A stretch of 64,000 bases of DNA, from NCBI RefSeq assembly GCF_023824315.1, contig NZ_CP098732.1:496001-560000 (forward strand). The letters run 5' to 3'. Below, piece by piece: positions 55,137-63,463 of this stretch. Both the position numbers and the translations under genes were made by a program. This DNA comes from Acinetobacter tibetensis (GTDB lineage Bacteria; Pseudomonadota; Gammaproteobacteria; Pseudomonadales; Moraxellaceae). Position 1 is the stretch's first letter. Every line of letters begins with the position of its first letter. The notes beneath the pieces are model-generated. The model did not search any database, had not been told where the DNA came from, and was given only the letters and a program-made list of their open reading frames with translations.

Positions 55137-56180
55137 ATGGCTCAACAAAGATTATCCTTTCTAGATCGTAACCTCACGCTATGGATTTTTATTGCTATGG
55201 CGTTGGGGATTGCAATCGGTGTGTTCTTTCCGCAAGCCTCAGTGGCTTTGGATAAAATGAGTGTGGATTCAGTCAATATTCCGATTGCGATCGGTTTGAT
55301 TTTGATGATGTATCCACCTTTAGCAAAAGTGGACTATGCCGCGTTGCCACAGGTGTTTAAAGATAAGAAAACGCTGACACTCTCCTTAGTACAAAACTGG
55401 CTTATTGCACCTGTTTTGATGTTTGCCTTAGCCATCATTTTTTTACATAGCTATCCTGAATATATGACCGGCTTGATCTTGATTGGTTTAGCACGCTGTA
55501 TTGCCATGGTTTTGGTTTGGAATGGTTTAGCCTGTGGGGATAACCAATATGTTGCGGCATTGGTCGCCTTTAATAGTATCTTCCAGATTTTATTCTTCAG
55601 TACCTATGCTTGGCTCTTCTTGACCTTTTTACCGCCTTATTTTGGTGTTGCAGGACAAGTGATCAATGTTGATTTCTGGACCATTACCCATGCGGTATTG
55701 GTGTATTTAGGGATTCCATTTTTTCTTGGCTTTATGACCCGATTCATTTTGGTTCGTACTAAAGGTTTGGCTTGGTATCTAAATACCTTTTTACCCAAGA
55801 TTAGCCCACTGAGTTTGCTGGCTTTATTGTTTACGATTGTGGCGATGTTTAGCCTTAAAGGGAACGACGTGGTGAGCTTGCCGATGGATGTCTTGCGTAT
55901 TGCGATTCCATTGACCATTTACTTTATCGTAATGTTCTTCATCAGCTTCTTCATGAGCAAATGGATGGGCAATGACTATGCTAAAACCACCGCCATTTCT
56001 TTTACCGCTGCGGGAAATAACTTTGAACTGGCTTTAGCTGTCGCGATTGCAACTTTTGGTTTGGCTTCGCCTGTGGCTTTTACCACGGTGATCGGCCCAC
56101 TGGTTGAAGTACCCGTATTGATTGCTTTAGTCAGTGTGTCCTTGTGGCTCAGAAAAAAGTTTTTTAAAGCAGAGGTGTAA
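55137..56180 (+). CDS. acr3: Arsenite efflux transporter Acr3
   Basis: A 347-aa inner-membrane carrier with about ten helices of the BASS-like Acr3 family, which exports arsenite. It starts [33 protein letters not shown]. The conserved [40 protein letters not shown] segment carries the essential Cys, and [19 protein letters not shown] is the second signature. ATG 55137 is used; TTG 55122 is in frame and overlaps the reductase stop. Immediately follows arsC and precedes arsH by five bases, in one operon. Confidence 0.96.
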   Translation: MAQQRLSFLDRNLTLWIFIAMALGIAIGVFFPQASVALDKMSVDSVNIPIAIGLILMMYPPLAKVDYAALPQVFKDKKTLTLSLVQNWLIAPVLMFALAIIFLHSYPEYMTGLILIGLARCIAMVLVWNGLACGDNQYVAALVAFNSIFQILFFSTYAWLFLTFLPPYFGVAGQVINVDFWTITHAVLVYLGIPFFLGFMTRFILVRTKGLAWYLNTFLPKISPLSLLALLFTIVAMFSLKGNDVVSLPMDVLRIAIPLTIYFIVMFFISFFMSKWMGNDYAKTTAISFTAAGNNFELALAVAIATFGLASPVAFTTVIGPLVEVPVLIALVSVSLWLRKKFFKAEV

Positions 56181-56185
56181 TTTCT

Positions 56186-56890
56186 ATGACTCTCCCAAAT
56201 GTAGATATGAATCTTTTGGATCAACCGACTTTAGAAAAAGTACAAGCTAAAGAGTTGGATCATCCACCCCGTATTTTGCTGCTGTATGGTTCTAACCGTG
56301 AGCGTTCATATAGCCGACTGGCGGTGATGGAAGCAGGACGTATTTTGGAGCAGTTTGGTGCCGAAGTAAAAATCTTTCATCCTAAAGGTTTACCTTTACC
56401 TGAAGATGCAGATATGGAACATCCAAAAGCCAAAGAACTACATGAACTTTTGGCATGGTCAGAGGGCATGGTGTGGTGTTCGCCTGAACGTCATGGCTCA
56501 ATGAGTTCAATCTTTAAATCGCAGATTGATTGGATTCCATTGGCTGGCGGTGCGATTCGCGCAACCCAAGGCAAGACGTTGGCCTTGATGCAGGTGAGTG
56601 GTGGTTCGCAATCTTTTAATAGTGTTAATCAAATGCGTATTTTAGGCCGTTGGATGCGCATGATCACCATTCCAAATCAATCCTCTATTCCTAAAGCTTT
56701 TTTAGAGTTTGAAGAAGATGGCAGGATGAAACCTTCAGCCTTTTATGATCGAATTGTTGATGTCATGGAGGAACTGTATAAATTCACTTTGCTGACGCGT
56801 GGGCAGAGTCAGTACCTCACAAATCGTTATTCAGAGCGGAAAGAATCTGCTGAAGAATTATCTAAGCGTGTCAATCAACGGAGTTTATAA
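56186..56890 (+). CDS. arsH: Arsenical resistance protein ArsH
   Basis: A 234-aa NADPH-dependent FMN reductase of the ArsH type, which oxidises organoarsenicals such as methylarsenite. Flavodoxin-like motifs are [18 protein letters not shown] (FMN phosphate) and [24 protein letters not shown]. The C-terminal [21 protein letters not shown] is also typical for ArsH. It sits directly behind acr3. A hairpin with T-run follows at 56980. Confidence 0.95.
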   Translation: MTLPNVDMNLLDQPTLEKVQAKELDHPPRILLLYGSNRERSYSRLAVMEAGRILEQFGAEVKIFHPKGLPLPEDADMEHPKAKELHELLAWSEGMVWCSPERHGSMSSIFKSQIDWIPLAGGAIRATQGKTLALMQVSGGSQSFNSVNQMRILGRWMRMITIPNQSSIPKAFLEFEEDGRMKPSAFYDRIVDVMEELYKFTLLTRGQSQYLTNRYSERKESAEELSKRVNQRSL

Positions 56891-56979
56891 ATTTTTAGAT
56901 GATCAAAGATGTTGAAAAGTATCTTGATCAATTGAGCATTTGAAAAGCTCATTTAAACGCTTGAAAATTGTATGAAATA

Positions 56980-57010
56980 AGCCCAGTCTGTTGAGCAGGC
57001 TGGGTTTTTA
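56980..57010 (+). terminator. Terminator between arsH and arsO
   Basis: GCCCAGTCTG / CAGGCTGGGT pairs with one wobble and a short loop, followed by TTTTT. It separates the arsR-arsH transcript from the last gene. Confidence 0.75.
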
Positions 57011-57019
57011 ATTTTGCTT

Positions 57020-58114
57020 ATGACATTAAAGAATGGGAGAGGTGCTTTGACTCAATTACAAGCAGAAGTCGATGTGGTCATTATTGGTGGTGGTCAGGCA
57101 GCCCTTGCTACAGCTTATTTCCTCAAACGTAAGAAAATTCCATTTGTTATTTTGGATGACCAAGCTCAGGCGGGCGGTGCATGGTCACATGCTTGGCAGT
57201 CGCTTCGTCTTTTTTCTCCTAATACTTGGAGTTCGTTGTCGGGTTGGATGATGCCAACAACAGAGCAAACCTACCCAACACGAAATGAAGTGATCGACTA
57301 CTTATCTGCATACGAGCAACGCTATCAATTTCCGATCATTCGTCCTGTACATGTGGATCATATTGAACAAAAAGATGGCTATTTAGATGTGTATGCAGGT
57401 GATCAATATTGGCGAGCAAAAGCGGTGGTCAGTTCTACAGGAACATGGAGTCAGCCTTATATTCCACACTATGACGGACATGAGCGATTTGAAGGCTTAC
57501 AAACGCATTCAGCTCATTATGTAAATCCAGAGCCTTTTATCAATAAAAAAGTGATCGTGGTTGGGGGCGGCAACTCTGGTGCACAAATTCTTGCTGAAGT
57601 CTCAAAAGTTGCAGATACCACGTGGGTCACAGTAACACCACCTCAATTTTTATCAGATGATGTTGATGGGCGTGTTTTATTTCTTCGGGCAACGGAACGA
57701 TTAAAAGCGCAGCAGGAAGGTAAAGTGATCAATCAGCCTGTTGGTGGTCTGGGTGATATTGTCATGATTGACAGTGTCAAAGAGGCCCGTGAACGTGGCG
57801 TACTACATAGCCGAGAACCCTTTACCGCATTTGAGGAGCATTCCGTTGTTTGGGCGGATGGTACAACACAAGCTGTAGATGCTGTGATTTGGTGTACAGG
57901 ATTCAAGGCTTCACTCAATCATTTAAGAAGTCTGGATGTTGTGGAACCTGATCAGACAGTTGCTGTGAATGATGGACGCTGTATAAAAGTAAATAACCTT
58001 TGGTTGGTTGGCTATGGTGAATGGACTGGTATGGCATCCGCGACACTCATTGGGGTTTCTAGAACAGCAAGAGCAACGGTAGATGAAATAGCTGCCTATT
58101 TGGCTAATAATTAG
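57020..58114 (+). CDS. ArsO-like flavin monooxygenase
   Basis: A protein of about 364 aa with two Rossmann motifs: FAD site [22 protein letters not shown] near residue 20 and NADPH site [21 protein letters not shown] near 175. The segment [16 protein letters not shown] and [12 protein letters not shown] are typical of the flavin-containing monooxygenase/Baeyer-Villiger group. Genes of this type linked to ars operons are called ArsO. It is separated from arsH by a terminator, and the start is unclear: ATG 57020 lies only ten bases after the T-run, and TTG 57047 has a good GGGAGAGG site. Last intact gene of the island. Confidence 0.85.
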   Translation: MTLKNGRGALTQLQAEVDVVIIGGGQAALATAYFLKRKKIPFVILDDQAQAGGAWSHAWQSLRLFSPNTWSSLSGWMMPTTEQTYPTRNEVIDYLSAYEQRYQFPIIRPVHVDHIEQKDGYLDVYAGDQYWRAKAVVSSTGTWSQPYIPHYDGHERFEGLQTHSAHYVNPEPFINKKVIVVGGGNSGAQILAEVSKVADTTWVTVTPPQFLSDDVDGRVLFLRATERLKAQQEGKVINQPVGGLGDIVMIDSVKEARERGVLHSREPFTAFEEHSVVWADGTTQAVDAVIWCTGFKASLNHLRSLDVVEPDQTVAVNDGRCIKVNNLWLVGYGEWTGMASATLIGVSRTARATVDEIAAYLANN

Positions 58115-58125
58115 GGTTATTTTAT

Positions 58126-58206
58126 TTAATCTATCCAAGCCATTATCGGGGCAACAGATATACGTGGACGCTGAGCTATATCAGCATTCGGTTTTAAATC
58201 AGACAT
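58126..58206 (-). pseudogene. Displaced 5' fragment of dusA
   Basis: The 26-codon frame starts MSDLKPNADIAQRPRISVAP and ends IMAWID and a stop. RPRISVAPIMAW is the N-terminus of DusA (SPRISVAPMMDW in the intact copy). The fragment lies in the same orientation as dusA at 47681-48697, about 9.5 kb away. It is the original start of the host gene, cut off by integration of the island. Confidence 0.8.
58134..58156 (-). other. att-like core at the displaced dusA end
   Basis: Contains the same TGTTGCCCCGAT core on the dusA coding strand as the left boundary at 48628-48650. Marks the right end of the island. Confidence 0.6.
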
Positions 58207-58619
58207 GAAAGAACCTATCGAATTGTCACCTACACGTTTAAGAACAAAGTGAGAACAAGCAAAACAGAATTTAACTATATGAAGGGTCACTATATATAGT
58301 GTAAAAATAGCCTAAAAAAGGCAAGACATAGCCGCCAAGGTTTTGTTAACTGCCTCATAATTCTATTCTTTGCTTATCTATCCACCTGTGCAACAAGCCA
58401 CAACGCTTGATTTTAGTAAATTGGTTTAAAATTTACTGTCCGCTAAAAGGCATCATGCATGATCAAGGCAGTCCTGTTTTCTGGGCTGCTTTTCTTATTG
58501 CGACTGCATCATTTTTAATCCATGTGTATTGAACGCATCCATCCTCGTTTTTTGATTGAGCGTTGTCTGCAAATTGGTTATGGTAAATAGAAGACAACAA
58601 TAAAGAAATGGAGACGGAT
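58207..58619. other. Former dusA promoter region and spacer
   Basis: About 400 bp without a gene. The left part should contain the ancestral dusA promoter reading leftwards. A hairpin GCAGTCC / GGGCTGC (58468-58489) followed by TTTTC near 58490 looks like an orphan terminator of a lost gene. Confidence 0.4.
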
Positions 58620-59264
58620 ATGTTAGTACTCGAAGAAGTATTTAAAAATCAAAAAGCAGAGCATTCCGAAGCCTTTAATTTGCGACTGCATCGAGGGATG
58701 AGTTGGTTTAAAAAAGCGATGCTGCTTGATGAAGATCTGGATTTAAAATTTATCAGTTTATGGATTTCATTTAATGCCATTTATGCCCGTGAAGGCATAG
58801 TTCTACAACCACAACAAGGTGTGAAGCAATTTTTAACCGCGCTGAGTCAGTTGGATCATGAACACAAGGTGGAATATGTGCTTGAGCATAAAGGTAAGCA
58901 AAGCATTCATTTAATTTTAGATAATCCTTATATTTATCAAGGATTCTGGGATTATCAGAACAATAAAATCAGTCAAGCATCTTGGAAAACTGAATTTGAA
59001 GCTGAGCAGCGCGTGGTACATCAAGCTTTACAGAGTAGAAAAACGGCGGAAATCTTAACCTTTCTGTTTGCTCGCCTAAATACCTTGCGTAATCAAATTT
59101 TACAGGGTGGGGTCAGTTATAATAGTGTGGTGAATCGACGTTATATTGCCGATGGTTGCAATATTCTATCGATGCTTATTCCAATTTTTATGTTTATTCT
59201 ACTGGAAAATGCCGAGCAACTAGATACGGAAAAACCATTCTATCCGGTTATGCAGGTATCTTAA
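58620..59264 (+). CDS. HEPN-like domain protein
   Basis: A 214-aa helical protein from ATG 58620, with GGAG six bases upstream (ATG 58608 is in frame). RLHRGMSWFKKAMLLDEDLDLKFISLWISFNAIYA and LFARLNTLRNQILQGGVSYNSVVNRRYIADGCNILSMLIPIFMFIL resemble the Apea/HEPN fold. In active HEPN ribonucleases the second helix carries RNxxxH. Here the matching stretch reads RNQILQ, with Gln at the His position, so catalysis may be lost or altered. It lies just outside the island. Function is unknown. Confidence 0.7.
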   Translation: MLVLEEVFKNQKAEHSEAFNLRLHRGMSWFKKAMLLDEDLDLKFISLWISFNAIYAREGIVLQPQQGVKQFLTALSQLDHEHKVEYVLEHKGKQSIHLILDNPYIYQGFWDYQNNKISQASWKTEFEAEQRVVHQALQSRKTAEILTFLFARLNTLRNQILQGGVSYNSVVNRRYIADGCNILSMLIPIFMFILLENAEQLDTEKPFYPVMQVS

Positions 59265-59274
59265 CAAGTTTACA

Positions 59275-59319
59275 TTGCATGAGTCGATGCGATGGTAAAG
59301 ATGCGTTCGGCTCATGCAA
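59275..59319. terminator. Hairpin between convergent HEPN and MFS genes
   Basis: TTGCATGAG / CTCATGCAA forms a perfect 9-bp stem with further partial pairing inside. No T-run is present on either strand, so terminator activity is uncertain. Confidence 0.4.
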
Positions 59320-59325
59320 ATCTGT

Positions 59326-60534
59326 TTAAGGCTGAAAAGTTTCACGTGGATTGAGCGGTTTGTTATAGCTGAGAAAATCGATTAAGGCGAAGACAATCGC
59401 AGCCACAACCAACAAGATGCCCATCAGACAACTCATGCTCCAACCACCATGATGCCAAGCATAAACGCCTAATGCTGAACCACAGGCTCCACCAATAAAA
59501 TACATGGTCATATAAATGGAGTTAATGCGAGATTTGGCATCTGGGCGAATGCGGAAAATAATATTCTGATTGCTACTATGCACCACCGCCAAGCCTAAAT
59601 TAATTAAGCCATAGCCTAAAATATAACTGATGAGGCTATGTCCACCTAAATATAGAAAGTACCAACTGACGGCCATAACGGCACAACCTGACCAAGTGAG
59701 CACAGTGGTATAGCCCTGATCCGCTAATTTTCCGACATATTGTGTAGACAGTGCTCCAAATACGCCAATCAGTGGAATCACCCCGACCAGTACATCAGGG
59801 AGTTGATAGGTTTTAGACGTGAGCAACAGTGCGATGGTTGAAAATAAAATGCTCATGGCCGCAAAGACAAAGCCACCAATTAAAGAACGTAATATAAGAC
59901 GACGTTCTTGCTGCAACAATACTCCCATGGACTTAAAGACTTGGGGATAGCTCATTTTAAATGACATCACATAAGGTAAACGTGATTTCAGTAAAAAAGC
60001 CAAGATGAGAGTAAAGACACCGCTTAGCGCATAAATTAGTTTCCAGTGAAAAAGGTTGGACACGAGCCCCGCCAAACTGGTCGAAAGTAATAAGCCGACC
60101 AGCAAACCACTCATAAGGAAACCAATCACTTCACCTGTTTTTTCAGGTTTTACCGCCATGGTTGCTAATGGAATCAGTACTTGGGCTGCGACGGAAAATA
60201 ATCCGACGATACTGGTGCCTAACCACAGCATAGGCAGGTTGATGGCAAAGGCACAAATAAATAAACCGATTGCAGCGAAGAACATGAGCAACGGAATAAA
60301 TTTGGTTTTATTGACCATGTCTCCAATTGGAACAATCAGCAATAACCCCAGCGCATAAGACACTTGGGCAAAAGTAACGGTTAAGGCCACTTGTGACTCA
60401 GGCACATTAAAATATTGTTGAATTGAATGAATAAGAGGTTGGCAATAATAGTTTGCACCGGCACAAAGACCACAAGCAACTGCCATGAGCCACAGTAGCG
60501 GTTTGTCTTGGCTAATATCACGTGGAGAATTCAT
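59326..60534 (-). CDS. MFS transporter
   Basis: A 402-aa inner-membrane transporter with 12 predicted helices. It starts PLLWLMAVACGLCAGANYYCQPLIHSI, the opening helix of a common subgroup of drug and metabolite exporters. The cytoplasmic-loop motif VPIGDMVNKTKF follows helix 2. The second half has GVFGALSTQYVGKLADQGYTTVL. It lies 21 bp after the RidA gene in one operon whose promoter carries a SoxR site, so redox-cycling drug export is likely. The actual substrate is not known. Confidence 0.9.
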   Translation of the reverse strand: MNSPRDISQDKPLLWLMAVACGLCAGANYYCQPLIHSIQQYFNVPESQVALTVTFAQVSYALGLLLIVPIGDMVNKTKFIPLLMFFAAIGLFICAFAINLPMLWLGTSIVGLFSVAAQVLIPLATMAVKPEKTGEVIGFLMSGLLVGLLLSTSLAGLVSNLFHWKLIYALSGVFTLILAFLLKSRLPYVMSFKMSYPQVFKSMGVLLQQERRLILRSLIGGFVFAAMSILFSTIALLLTSKTYQLPDVLVGVIPLIGVFGALSTQYVGKLADQGYTTVLTWSGCAVMAVSWYFLYLGGHSLISYILGYGLINLGLAVVHSSNQNIIFRIRPDAKSRINSIYMTMYFIGGACGSALGVYAWHHGGWSMSCLMGILLVVAAIVFALIDFLSYNKPLNPRETFQP

Positions 60535-60555
60535 AAAGTTCCTTGGCTTGTTCGG

Positions 60556-60978
60556 TTAATTGCAATAAGCGGTTGCTTCAATTTCAATCAGCATTCCTGG
60601 TATGGCAAGACACGGAACAGGAATCAGTGTGCAGGCAGGAAAGTCATGTTGTTTCCAGCGCTTGTGTATTTCCTGAATTAAAAACTGATGTTTCTTGGGA
60701 CTATGGTCAACCACTAGAATTCTTAAAACAGCAATATCTAAAAATGAAGCATCGGCATGTACAAGTGCATGCTCTAAATTGGTCATGGCTTGACACAATT
60801 GCTCTGCAAAATCTTGAGATAAATGTCCTCGTTGGTTTTCACCACCTTGTCCTGAAATGTGAAGTATACGTGAAAAGTGTCTAACTTCAGCCATGTGACT
60901 ATAGGCAAAAGGGCGCGGATTATAAAGTGTTTTTGGATTCATCAACTCAAATGGAACATGAGATACGCCGTGTTGCAT
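60556..60978 (-). CDS. RidA/YjgF-like protein
   Basis: A 140-aa protein of the RidA/YER057c superfamily (trimeric, often deaminating reactive imines). Features are YNPRPFAYSHMAEVRHFSRILHISGQGG, LEHALVHADASFLDIAVLRILVVD and CTLIPVPCLAIPGMLIEIEATAYC. The typical C-terminal Arg of RidA (PxR/KxxVE) is replaced by CLAIPGMLIEIEA, so it belongs to another subgroup. The start is ATG 60978: the TTG at 61017 would lie before the predicted transcription start. Directly followed by the MFS gene. Confidence 0.85.
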   Translation of the reverse strand: MQHGVSHVPFELMNPKTLYNPRPFAYSHMAEVRHFSRILHISGQGGENQRGHLSQDFAEQLCQAMTNLEHALVHADASFLDIAVLRILVVDHSPKKHQFLIQEIHKRWKQHDFPACTLIPVPCLAIPGMLIEIEATAYCN

Positions 60979-61009
60979 AAAAAATTCTGCCTGTGATTGA
61001 TTTTTTGTT

Positions 61010-61040
61010 AGTATCAAAGCTCAAGTTAACTTGAGGTCAA
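61010..61040 (-). promoter_or_regulatory. SoxR-activated promoter of the RidA-MFS operon
   Basis: On the minus strand, -35 TTGACC (61035-61040) and -10 GATACT (61010-61015) are 19 bp apart, the overlong spacing used by MerR/SoxR activators. The spacer largely contains the perfect palindrome CTCAAGTTAACTTGAG (61020-61035), which resembles the SoxR box. Confidence 0.75.
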
Positions 61041-61046
61041 GCTTTT

Positions 61047-61574
61047 ATGGAAGAAAATCAGCAAATAATGTCATCGGCACAGCAGTGGTTGAGTATTGGT
61101 GATTTGGCAAAACGCAGTGATGTCAGTGTTGCTGCTGTGCGCTTTTATGAAGAAAAAGAACTGATTTGGAGTGCGCGAACTTCGGGCAATCAACGCCGTT
61201 ATCAGCGTTCTATGCTAAGACGTATTGCCATTATTAAAGCCGCACAGCAAGTCGGGATTTCATTGCAACAAGTGAAGGTTGCCTTTTCAGCATTACCGAA
61301 ACAAGGAAATGCCACCAAGCAAGATTGGCAGCAAATGTCACAGCAATGGCAAACCCAGTTAGATCAGCAGATTGTGCATTTATTACAACTGCGACAACAA
61401 CTGGATTGGTGTATTGGTTGTGGTTGCTTATCCCTAGAGCAATGCCCACTGCGTAACCCAAATGATGTATTGGCTGAAACCTCCGCTGGGGCACATTTTC
61501 ACGAGCTATTATTGAAGATGAATAGTGAAAATACTGAATGCTCCCTTTCTCCAAAGGATGATGCTTTTCAGTGA
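61047..61574 (+). CDS. soxR: Redox-sensitive activator SoxR
   Basis: A 175-aa MerR-family [2Fe-2S] activator. The N-terminal HTH is WLSIGDLAKRSDVSVAAVRFYEEKELIWSARTSGNQRRYQRSMLRRIAIIKAAQQVGISL. The cluster motif C122-x2-C125-x-C127-x5-C133 (DWCIGCGCLSLEQCPLRNP) is diagnostic for SoxR. A dimerisation helix lies in between. It is divergent from the RidA-MFS operon, and its operator sits in that operon's promoter spacer. Senses redox-cycling compounds or nitric oxide by family. ATG 61068 is an alternative start. Confidence 0.96.
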   Translation: MEENQQIMSSAQQWLSIGDLAKRSDVSVAAVRFYEEKELIWSARTSGNQRRYQRSMLRRIAIIKAAQQVGISLQQVKVAFSALPKQGNATKQDWQQMSQQWQTQLDQQIVHLLQLRQQLDWCIGCGCLSLEQCPLRNPNDVLAETSAGAHFHELLLKMNSENTECSLSPKDDAFQ

Positions 61575-61606
61575 AAACCTTTCACAATTATTGGTGCTAG
61601 TAGGTA

Positions 61607-62533
61607 TTAGTTAGCAAGCTTTTTCTTTGATAAGGTGATCATCATAATTCCGACAATATTGAGTAAACAACCGATCCATTGCCAAAAATTCAAATGTTCA
61701 TTTAAAAAAGCGACCGCCAATAAAATGGTTAGGATAGGACCAATCGATGCAATCATGGCAGATTGAGCCGCTCCAAGCCGTGCAATACTTTGCATCAGTA
61801 ATACGGTAGGAACGACGGTGACAAAAAAGCCCAGTGCCAAGCCATACCACAGTACACCAACAGGGAGCTGTTGTAGCAATAAAATCGGATGGGGAGTGAC
61901 CCAAAAAAATTGTACCAGTGTGCCAAGACAAGCGGTTGTTAAAGCCAGACCGGTAAAATTCCATGATCCAAATTTTTGAATCAACGTGGGCGTTAGCAAT
62001 AGATAAGCTGCGAAGGCGATCGCACTGGCAAAAACCAGACTGGCTCCGAGCCAGAAATGTTCTTGAACAGGCGCATGCTGTTGTTCCTGAAGCATGACCA
62101 AAACGGTCCCTCCGTAACTGAGCACAATGGCGAGCATACTTTTGACCGAAAGTTTTTGCCGATACAGCACACAAGATGCCAATACCGTTAAAGTAGGGTA
62201 GAGGAATAAAATAATGCGTTCTAAAGATGCACTAATATACATTAAGCCTAAAAAATCCAACCAACTGGCAAAGTAGTACCCCATCAGGCCTGCAACCATG
62301 AGCAGTCCCCAATCTTTTGCTTGTAAACCTTTGCTCTTTTCCCGATTGAACCAGCAGATGAGTAAAAAGAACGGTAAGGCACAGGCCATACGAATCGCCA
62401 TCAAGAGCGTGGCATCCACCAGTGGAGATAGGGCATAAGCTTGTTTGATAAAAATCGCTTTGCTACTAAATAAAAAAGCCGCACCAATAGCAAACAAACT
62501 GCCGAGTTGGCTGCGAGATAAAGAGAGATTCAT
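61607..62533 (-). CDS. EamA/DMT-family transporter
   Basis: A 308-aa inner-membrane protein with ten helices in two EamA repeats. Repeat 1 starts LGSLFAIGAAFLFSSKAIFIKQAYALSP; repeat 2 starts FWLGASLVFASAIAFAAYLLLTP. The second repeat ends with GPILTILLAVAFLNEHLNFWQWIGCLLNIVGIMMI, which has the conserved LNE motif. Substrates of the family are metabolites such as amino acids. The gene converges with soxR; no operon partner is seen. Confidence 0.88.
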   Translation of the reverse strand: MNLSLSRSQLGSLFAIGAAFLFSSKAIFIKQAYALSPLVDATLLMAIRMACALPFFLLICWFNREKSKGLQAKDWGLLMVAGLMGYYFASWLDFLGLMYISASLERIILFLYPTLTVLASCVLYRQKLSVKSMLAIVLSYGGTVLVMLQEQQHAPVQEHFWLGASLVFASAIAFAAYLLLTPTLIQKFGSWNFTGLALTTACLGTLVQFFWVTPHPILLLQQLPVGVLWYGLALGFFVTVVPTVLLMQSIARLGAAQSAMIASIGPILTILLAVAFLNEHLNFWQWIGCLLNIVGIMMITLSKKKLAN

Positions 62534-63463
62534 GAAAATATAACTTTTTAAAAGATAGGATTGCGACCGATATGCAGTATAGGCTTTTGGTCAGGAAGAG
62601 AAAAATGCAAAAAAATGATTAATTATCATACTTTTTTGAATGAAATAAATAAAAATACATATACCAAAGTTATATGAATGCTAGGTGATTTTCTTTAAGT
62701 CTTTAAAAATATTTAAGTCTTTGTTTATTTGGTGGGGACTTTCTACAGATTCATTGCAATGATGACTGGACTGAAAGATGACGGTCATGTGATGTGAATA
62801 ATAAACGACCTAAAATAGTGCAAAACATGTCGAATGAAACATATTGCATCATCAGATTAAATGATTTGAAAAGTTTTTTTTAATTAGATTTTCTGCATTA
62901 TCCGACTTTGGTCATATTTCATGATTATGCTGAAAATAGTTGTTGATTTAAATAAAGCGAGATTGAGTTGAATTTTGACTTGAGATATTTCTGGAAGAAG
63001 TTTCGAATTGAATTCATCGCATTTGGGCGAATGGAAGACGAAATAAATGGTCATCTTGGTCAACTTCGCAGCTAAAAACTAAAAAAATGCCTGAACTTTG
63101 TATAGCCTCAGGACTATTTTCTTCACACGGGATTCAAGGGGAATTTTGTCAGAAAAACCAATCCGTTTGATTAAATCACGATGGTTTTAAAAAAAGCAAC
63201 GAGATTCTGACCCATAAAATAAAACACTTACCAATTGAATAGCGATTCAACACCGCAATGTTCTAGGCAAAACCGGTGAATGATATATCGAACAATTCTT
63301 TTTATGAATCATCAGTTCAAAATGAGGGTATTTATTAAATAAATATTGGGTGGTAATTTAAAAAAGTTCAATTAGAATCCAAAATTCAACAAGAACACAT
63401 CCAGAGGGAACATCGTTTCTAACGGTGTTTGCTAGATAGAGAAAATTAGCTTGAGGAACGCTC
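62534..63463. other. Long intergenic region before pntA
   Basis: About 930 bp of AT-rich sequence without a convincing gene. It includes the promoter of the transhydrogenase operon and many A/T tracts. No riboswitch or sRNA could be recognised. Confidence 0.45.

Larger units (their letters stand above)
48628..58156. mobile_element. Genomic island integrated in dusA
   Basis: The segment is bounded on the left by the 5' part of intact dusA and on the right by a 26-codon fragment of a second dusA start in the same orientation. Both carry a near-identical ~23-bp core. Inside are a decayed site-specific integrase next to dusA, small ORFs of unknown function, a GlxA-MBL-SnoaL-isochorismatase group and an arsenic-resistance set. 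dusA is an established integration site for islands and prophages in Acinetobacter and relatives. Loss of a working integrase suggests the island is now fixed. Confidence 0.82.

Noticed and set aside
48816..58156. Prophage
   Set aside because: Apart from the broken integrase there is no phage structural, lysis or replication gene; the cargo is metabolic and metal resistance.
61698..62174. 158-codon same-strand frame shifted within the EamA gene
   Set aside because: It overlaps a clear ten-helix transporter in another frame and shows Cys/His/Arg-rich composition typical of a shadow frame.
62534..63463. Riboswitch or small RNA before pntA
   Set aside because: No conserved riboswitch core and only weak 5-bp hairpins; AT-rich sequence explains the apparent structure.
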